Shown here one piece after another: positions 14,906 through 17,803 of a stretch of DNA of 17,803 nucleotides; within the stretch, counting starts at the first letter, position 1, and each line of letters begins with the position of its first letter. Both the position numbers and the translations under genes were made by a program. Source of the DNA: JAUNKE01 sp041784625 (GTDB lineage Bacteria; Bacillota; Clostridia; Peptostreptococcales; Filifactoraceae); NCBI GenBank assembly GCA_041784625.1, contig JBHBDS010000052.1, positions 1-17,803 on the forward strand. Direction: 5' to 3'. Under the pieces are notes generated by a model. The model ran no database searches, was not told the origin of the DNA, and saw only the letters and a program-made list of their open reading frames with translations.

Positions 14906-15130
14906 ATGCTAGTACTACAAAGAAAAAAAGAAGAAGCCATCGTCATCGATGGAAAAATAAAAATTACGATCGTCGATATCGGAAACGATCGAGTAAAGCT
15001 GTCGATTGATGCGCCGAGAGAGATTACGGTTCTGCGCTCAGAACTAATCGATGCAGCGGAAGCAAACAAAGAAGCAGCAGGCGCCGTAGCAAATCTGACG
15101 GCGCTCAACAACCTGATCAAAAAAGATTAA
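14906..15130 (+). CDS. csrA: translational regulator CsrA
   Basis: CsrA is a dimeric RNA-binding protein that blocks ribosome binding on target mRNAs at GGA motifs; in Gram-positives its main known target is flagellin mRNA. The 74 residues align without gaps to E. coli CsrA through residue 47 (MLVLQRKKEEAIVIDGKIKI onward). The RNA-contact residues Leu4, Arg6, Val42 and Arg44 are conserved. Several usual glycines are changed: position 9 is Glu, 15 is Asp and 33 is Ser (VKLSIDAP instead of VKLGIDAP). The C-terminal extension (EANKEAAGAVANLTALNNLI) is longer than in E. coli, as in Gram-positives, and contains Asn54 near the position used for FliW binding in Bacillus. AGGAGG overlaps the fliW stop. 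Confidence 0.96.
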   Translation: MLVLQRKKEEAIVIDGKIKITIVDIGNDRVKLSIDAPREITVLRSELIDAAEANKEAAGAVANLTALNNLIKKD

Positions 15131-15173
15131 GATTCTCTGTGCGACGCTGGACAAAATGCACGTCTACAAAAAG

Positions 15174-15192
15174 CTCTACGGGATGCGGAGAG
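15174..15192 (+). repeat. hairpin with GGA loop downstream of csrA
   Basis: CTCTACG (15174-15180) pairs with CGGAGAG (15186-15192), with one A-G mismatch, around the loop GGATG. The loop and its flank resemble the CsrA recognition sequence presented in a hairpin, and a second GGA sits in the 3' arm. No T run follows, so this is unlikely to be a terminator. It lies in the 160-base gap between csrA and rsmG, which otherwise holds only the palindrome and promoter listed next; I see no gene or terminator there. Confidence 0.35.
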
Positions 15193-15213
15193 TGTTACTT
15201 AGAATACGCCAAT

Positions 15214-15227
15214 TTTGCTCGAGCAAA
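15214..15227. repeat. perfect 14-bp palindrome upstream of rsmG
   Basis: TTTGCTCGAGCAAA is its own reverse complement over 14 bases and lies 20 bases upstream of the likely rsmG extended -10. Length, perfection and position suit a binding site for a dimeric regulator. It does not match the published parS or Noc-site sequences as I recall them. It appears only once in the window. Function unknown. Confidence 0.45.
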
Positions 15228-15246
15228 GAAAATATTGCGCATTTTG

Positions 15247-15255
15247 TGATACAAT
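15247..15255 (+). promoter_or_regulatory. extended -10 promoter of rsmG
   Basis: TGATACAAT (TG-n plus TACAAT) is 36 bases before the rsmG ATG. No matching -35 is present, which extended -10 promoters can tolerate. It would give rsmG-parB its own transcription, separate from the flagellar cluster, although no terminator separates csrA from rsmG. Confidence 0.5.
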
Positions 15256-15290
15256 GGATGTGAAACATCTGAAACGGCGAGGAGAAAATT

Positions 15291-16061
15291 ATGTCAACAC
15301 ATATAAATAATGTACCGCAAGAAGAACTGGACCAGCTGCTGATGGATTCCATCCAGTTGCTCCAATTGCCACTGGAAAATGTGCCAGCTGAGTCCTTTGC
15401 AAAATATATGAACTCTCTTCTTGCGTACAATTCGCACACAAATCTTACAGCAATAACCGACCCCAAAGAAATCTATCAGAAACATTTTGTCGATTCGATC
15501 ACCACGATTCTTGCACTAGAGCATTTGAAAAAACAAGGCGTCACTTACGAGGACAAGCGATTTATCGACGTGGGAACGGGAGCGGGATTCCCTTCTGTGC
15601 CAGTCAAAATCTGTTTGCCCGAGATTGATCTGACGCTGCTTGATTCGCTGGAGAAGCGAACGAGATTTTTGAAGCAGCTCAGTGAAGAGCTTGGATTATC
15701 GAAACTGACGATTCAGCATGATCGTGCAGAGGATGCCGCGCGCAAAAAAAATCAGCGAGAGAGCTATGATTTTGTGTTATCTCGAGCAGTGGCGAATTTG
15801 CCCGTGCTGTTGGAATATTGTCTTCCTTTTCTCAAAAAGGGAGGATACATGATTTGCCTAAAAGGGCCATCGATCGAAGAAGAACTTTTGTCGAGCAAGA
15901 AGGCGCTGAAGGTACTCGGTGGGGAGCTGGAGTCGGTGCTTGATGTCCAAATCCCACTGGTGGATTGGAACCATAAGATTGCGATCATCAAAAAGGTAAA
16001 AAACACAGACAAGGCTTATCCTCGCAAAGCGGGCAAGCCATCCAAGGAGCCAATCGTATAA
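15291..16061 (+). CDS. rsmG: 16S rRNA (guanine(527)-N7)-methyltransferase RsmG
   Basis: RsmG methylates N7 of G527 in 16S rRNA using S-adenosylmethionine; its loss is known to give low-level streptomycin resistance in other bacteria. The 256 residues include NSHTNLTAITDPKEIYQKHF (about residues 47-66), the SAM-binding FIDVGTGAGFPSVPVKI (91-107), DSLEKRTRFLKQL, and LSRAVANLPVLLEYCLPFLK. The C-terminal AYPRKAGKPSKEPI is the standard RsmG ending. The ATG follows GAGGAG by six bases. parB begins nine bases after the stop. In Bacillota rsmG usually sits near the replication origin after mnmG and before noc or parA-parB; here the upstream neighbours are flagellar genes instead. Confidence 0.97.
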   Translation: MSTHINNVPQEELDQLLMDSIQLLQLPLENVPAESFAKYMNSLLAYNSHTNLTAITDPKEIYQKHFVDSITTILALEHLKKQGVTYEDKRFIDVGTGAGFPSVPVKICLPEIDLTLLDSLEKRTRFLKQLSEELGLSKLTIQHDRAEDAARKKNQRESYDFVLSRAVANLPVLLEYCLPFLKKGGYMICLKGPSIEEELLSSKKALKVLGGELESVLDVQIPLVDWNHKIAIIKKVKNTDKAYPRKAGKPSKEPIV

Positions 16062-16070
16062 GAGGTAAAA

Positions 16071-16847
16071 ATGAATAAATTGCATGAGATTCAAATCGAT
16101 CGAATCATTCCAGATCCGAATCAGCCGCGCAAACATTTTGAGCCCGAGTTGATGAGAGAATTGGCGGAGTCGATCAAGTTCTACGGGCTGATACAGCCGA
16201 TTCTGGTGAAGCCAAACGACCCAGATATTTCGCCAATCGATGAGAAACAAACTTACACGATCATCGCAGGCGAAAGACGTTATCGAGCAAGCCAGATTGC
16301 AGGACAAGAAACGGTGGATGTCCTCATACGCGAATCCAACGATTCGTTGGAGGTGTCTCTGATTGAGAACCTACAGCGTAAGGATCTCAACAAAATTGAA
16401 GAAGCAGCAGCGATCAAGCACATTATGGAGGTCAAAGGCTATACGCAGGAGCAAATGGCAAAGGTGCTTTCCAAAAGTAGACCTTATATTGCCAATGCAC
16501 TTCGTATTTTGAATCTGAGTCCTCAGCTGCAGCAAGCGCTGATTGATGAAAAAATTTCAGACGCGCACGCCCGTGTCCTCGTCGGGATTCGAGAGGAGCA
16601 GGAGCGTATCAAACTGCTGGACAAAATCATCGGCGAAAAAATGTCCGTGCGTGAAACCGAGAAATACAGCAAAAAATTAAGAGAAAAGAAAGATATTTTC
16701 TTAGAAGATGCTTTAGAAAAACTCTCCGATGTGTTAGACTGTAAAGTGTACACACAGGGAGATGCCCACAAAGGAACTCTCTGCATATCATATTCTTCCG
16801 AGAATCAATTGGAATCGCTGATTCAGGCGCTCAGCAAGCTCGGATAG
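16071..16847 (+). CDS. parB: ParB/Spo0J/Noc-family chromosome partitioning protein
   Basis: ParB proteins bind centromere-like parS sites, load and spread as CTP-dependent clamps, and with ParA segregate the chromosome origin; Noc is a paralogue acting in nucleoid occlusion. The 258 residues show box I DPNQPRKHF (about residues 17-25), the CTP-binding box II GERRYRA at 67-73, and box III SLIENLQRKDLNKIEEAAAI (about 96-115). A helix-turn-helix follows, beginning TQEQMAKVLSKSRPYI at 125. The C-terminal dimerisation domain with KGTLCISYSSENQLESLIQA ends the protein. The position right after rsmG is that of noc in Bacillus, but the full C-terminal dimerisation segment fits Spo0J equally; I cannot decide. 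No parA/soj is adjacent in the window and no parS-like site was found. Confidence 0.93.
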   Translation: MNKLHEIQIDRIIPDPNQPRKHFEPELMRELAESIKFYGLIQPILVKPNDPDISPIDEKQTYTIIAGERRYRASQIAGQETVDVLIRESNDSLEVSLIENLQRKDLNKIEEAAAIKHIMEVKGYTQEQMAKVLSKSRPYIANALRILNLSPQLQQALIDEKISDAHARVLVGIREEQERIKLLDKIIGEKMSVRETEKYSKKLREKKDIFLEDALEKLSDVLDCKVYTQGDAHKGTLCISYSSENQLESLIQALSKLG

Positions 16848-16864
16848 AAGGAGCAGAAATTCTT

Positions 16865-17803
16865 ATGGAACAAAACAATAATCCACAAAATGAAATACAG
16901 CAGACTGAAAGCGAGAAGTTGCACACGAGCGAGGTCGAAATCGATCGTGAGAAAATTGATCGTGCGCTAGACTTTTTTCTCCAAGAGCAAGAAAATGCCA
17001 AAGAGAGAGAGAAAAGAAGCGAACAGCTGCAATTAAAAAAGAAAAGAGCAAAAAGAGTTGCAAGGATACTCTCCTTCCTCGGGATTGCTCTTTTTGTGCT
17101 GCTTATCATAATTCTCAACCCAGAGACAAAAAAGCAATACAAAACCTTTGTCCACAGTCAAACGCCGCTGTCGGACTATACGATTGAGTTTAACTACTCG
17201 CCTGACACCAAGATTCTGCCGATGGGTGCCAATATTGCGATGTACGATTCATCGAATTTGCGTCTGCTCCAAAAGGACGGAAGCGAAATCTTTGATATTC
17301 CGTTTACCGTGGCATCGTGGGATATGGCGACATCGGACAATATGATTTATCTGCTGGATAAAATCGAAAAGCTGTTGTACTTTATCGATAGCAAAGGAAG
17401 TTTCGTGAACAAAGTGGAGCTGAGCAATATGCCAGAACAGCTTTATGCGGGACGAGGCGGCAATCTCATTGTGCGTTATCGCTCGGAATCGGGCGTCGAG
17501 GGGATTTTTCTGTTTGAAAAAGACGGCAAACTGCTGGAGGACCTCACTTATCCAAAGACGACGCTCACATTGATCAAGATCAACGACAACAATGTGGCGA
17601 CGGTGCACGGGATGTATCGCATCGAAACCAAACTTTCGAACTACGTGTATCGTTATTCCGCTAAAGGGAAGCTGATTTTTTCTAAAACGCTTGAGGATAT
17701 GATTGTGATGGAGCAATTCGAAAACGACAGCGTCATTGCGATGGTGGATGTCAATCGTGTGCTATTGTATGATCTTGCGACCAATGAAGTGAAAGAAACC
17801 GTC
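16865..17803 (+). CDS. membrane-anchored DUF5711-like protein, partial (right edge)
   Basis: The frame is open from the ATG at 16865 to the window end, giving 313 residues without a stop, so the gene is cut by the edge. The first 65 residues are hydrophilic, rich in Glu, Gln and Lys, and probably cytoplasmic with a coiled-coil tendency. A basic patch (KKKRAKR, about 58-64) precedes one membrane segment, ILSFLGIALFVLLIIIL (about 68-84), predicting an N-in, C-out topology. The external part repeats strands of the type IFDIPFTVASWDM, MIYLLDKIEKLLYFIDSKG, and ENDSVIAMVDVNRVLLYDL, which look like beta-propeller blades, similar to what I recall of DUF5711 proteins in clostridia. Function unknown. 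AAGGAG lies 11 bases before the ATG, a rather long spacing, and overlaps the end of parB, suggesting co-transcription. Confidence 0.82.
   Translation, partial: MEQNNNPQNEIQQTESEKLHTSEVEIDREKIDRALDFFLQEQENAKEREKRSEQLQLKKKRAKRVARILSFLGIALFVLLIIILNPETKKQYKTFVHSQTPLSDYTIEFNYSPDTKILPMGANIAMYDSSNLRLLQKDGSEIFDIPFTVASWDMATSDNMIYLLDKIEKLLYFIDSKGSFVNKVELSNMPEQLYAGRGGNLIVRYRSESGVEGIFLFEKDGKLLEDLTYPKTTLTLIKINDNNVATVHGMYRIETKLSNYVYRYSAKGKLIFSKTLEDMIVMEQFENDSVIAMVDVNRVLLYDLATNEVKETV

Noticed and set aside
15251..15261. ACAATGGATGT resembling a CsrA site before rsmG
   Set aside because: It overlaps the extended -10 of the likely rsmG promoter, so most rsmG transcripts would begin downstream of it. It could only matter in read-through RNA.
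15131..15290. Small gene between csrA and rsmG
   Set aside because: No start codon with a ribosome binding site leads a credible frame here; the region is better explained by the hairpin, palindrome and promoter.
1..17803. CRISPR arrays, insertion sequences, tRNA/rRNA genes, canonical parS sites
   Set aside because: I looked for regularly spaced repeats, transposase-like frames, tRNA-like cloverleaf sequence and GTTTCACGTGAAAC-type sites, and found none by eye. Short or degenerate copies could still be missed without a search tool.

Overview
The window looks like chromosome of a motile, anaerobic, low-to-moderate GC member of the Bacillota (probably class Clostridia). This rests on three things: the flgN-flgK-flgL-DUF6470-fliW-csrA order known from Bacillus and Clostridia, an oxygen-sensitive indolepyruvate:ferredoxin oxidoreductase, and strong AGGAGG-type ribosome binding sites. 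I do not assign a genus. I see no insertion sequence, prophage, CRISPR array, tRNA or rRNA gene, and no gap above about 210 bases.

Layout. (1) 1-2292, small metabolic and regulatory genes. A TetR-family regulator with an unusual leader ends before a terminator (807-835). A three-gene unit follows: an unrecognised or weakly recognised protein, a small COG2388-type GNAT protein and a NimA-like flavin-binding protein. It closes with a second terminator (2265-2292). (2) 2386-4823, iorA-iorB, which oxidises aryl pyruvates from aromatic amino acids and reduces ferredoxin. It ends at a bidirectional terminator shared with the convergent genes. (3) 4837-6562 on the minus strand: a two-gene flagellar export unit, with a FliK/YlqG-like protein overlapping a free-standing FlhB C-terminal-domain protein (YlqH type). 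(4) 6660-15130 on the plus strand: a near-continuous chemotaxis and late-flagellar cluster, cheA-cheW-cheR-cheB-flgN-flgK-flgL-DUF6470-fliW-csrA. Its largest internal gap is about 40 bases. (5) 15291-17803: rsmG, a ParB-family gene, and a membrane-anchored DUF5711-like protein cut by the window edge.

The genes in blocks 3 and 4 work together. CheA/CheW form the signalling core, and CheR and CheB set receptor methylation. FlgN chaperones the hook-filament junction proteins FlgK and FlgL. FliW and CsrA form the partner switch that ties flagellin synthesis to secretion. The FliK-like and FlhB-C-like proteins belong to the export apparatus. Divergent promoters between 6609 and 6646 probably drive both arms, and the cheA side carries a sigma-D-like CCGATA element.

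The points most worth a second look are: a CheB that consists only of the methylesterase domain; candidate CsrA target sites (GGA in a hairpin loop plus GGA in the Shine-Dalgarno) before the DUF6470-fliW-csrA genes, before csrA itself and just after it; a tetR leader containing an exact copy of the 16S anti-Shine-Dalgarno region that can pair with its own ribosome binding site; and a ParB gene next to rsmG without a visible parA or parS, joined directly to motility genes.
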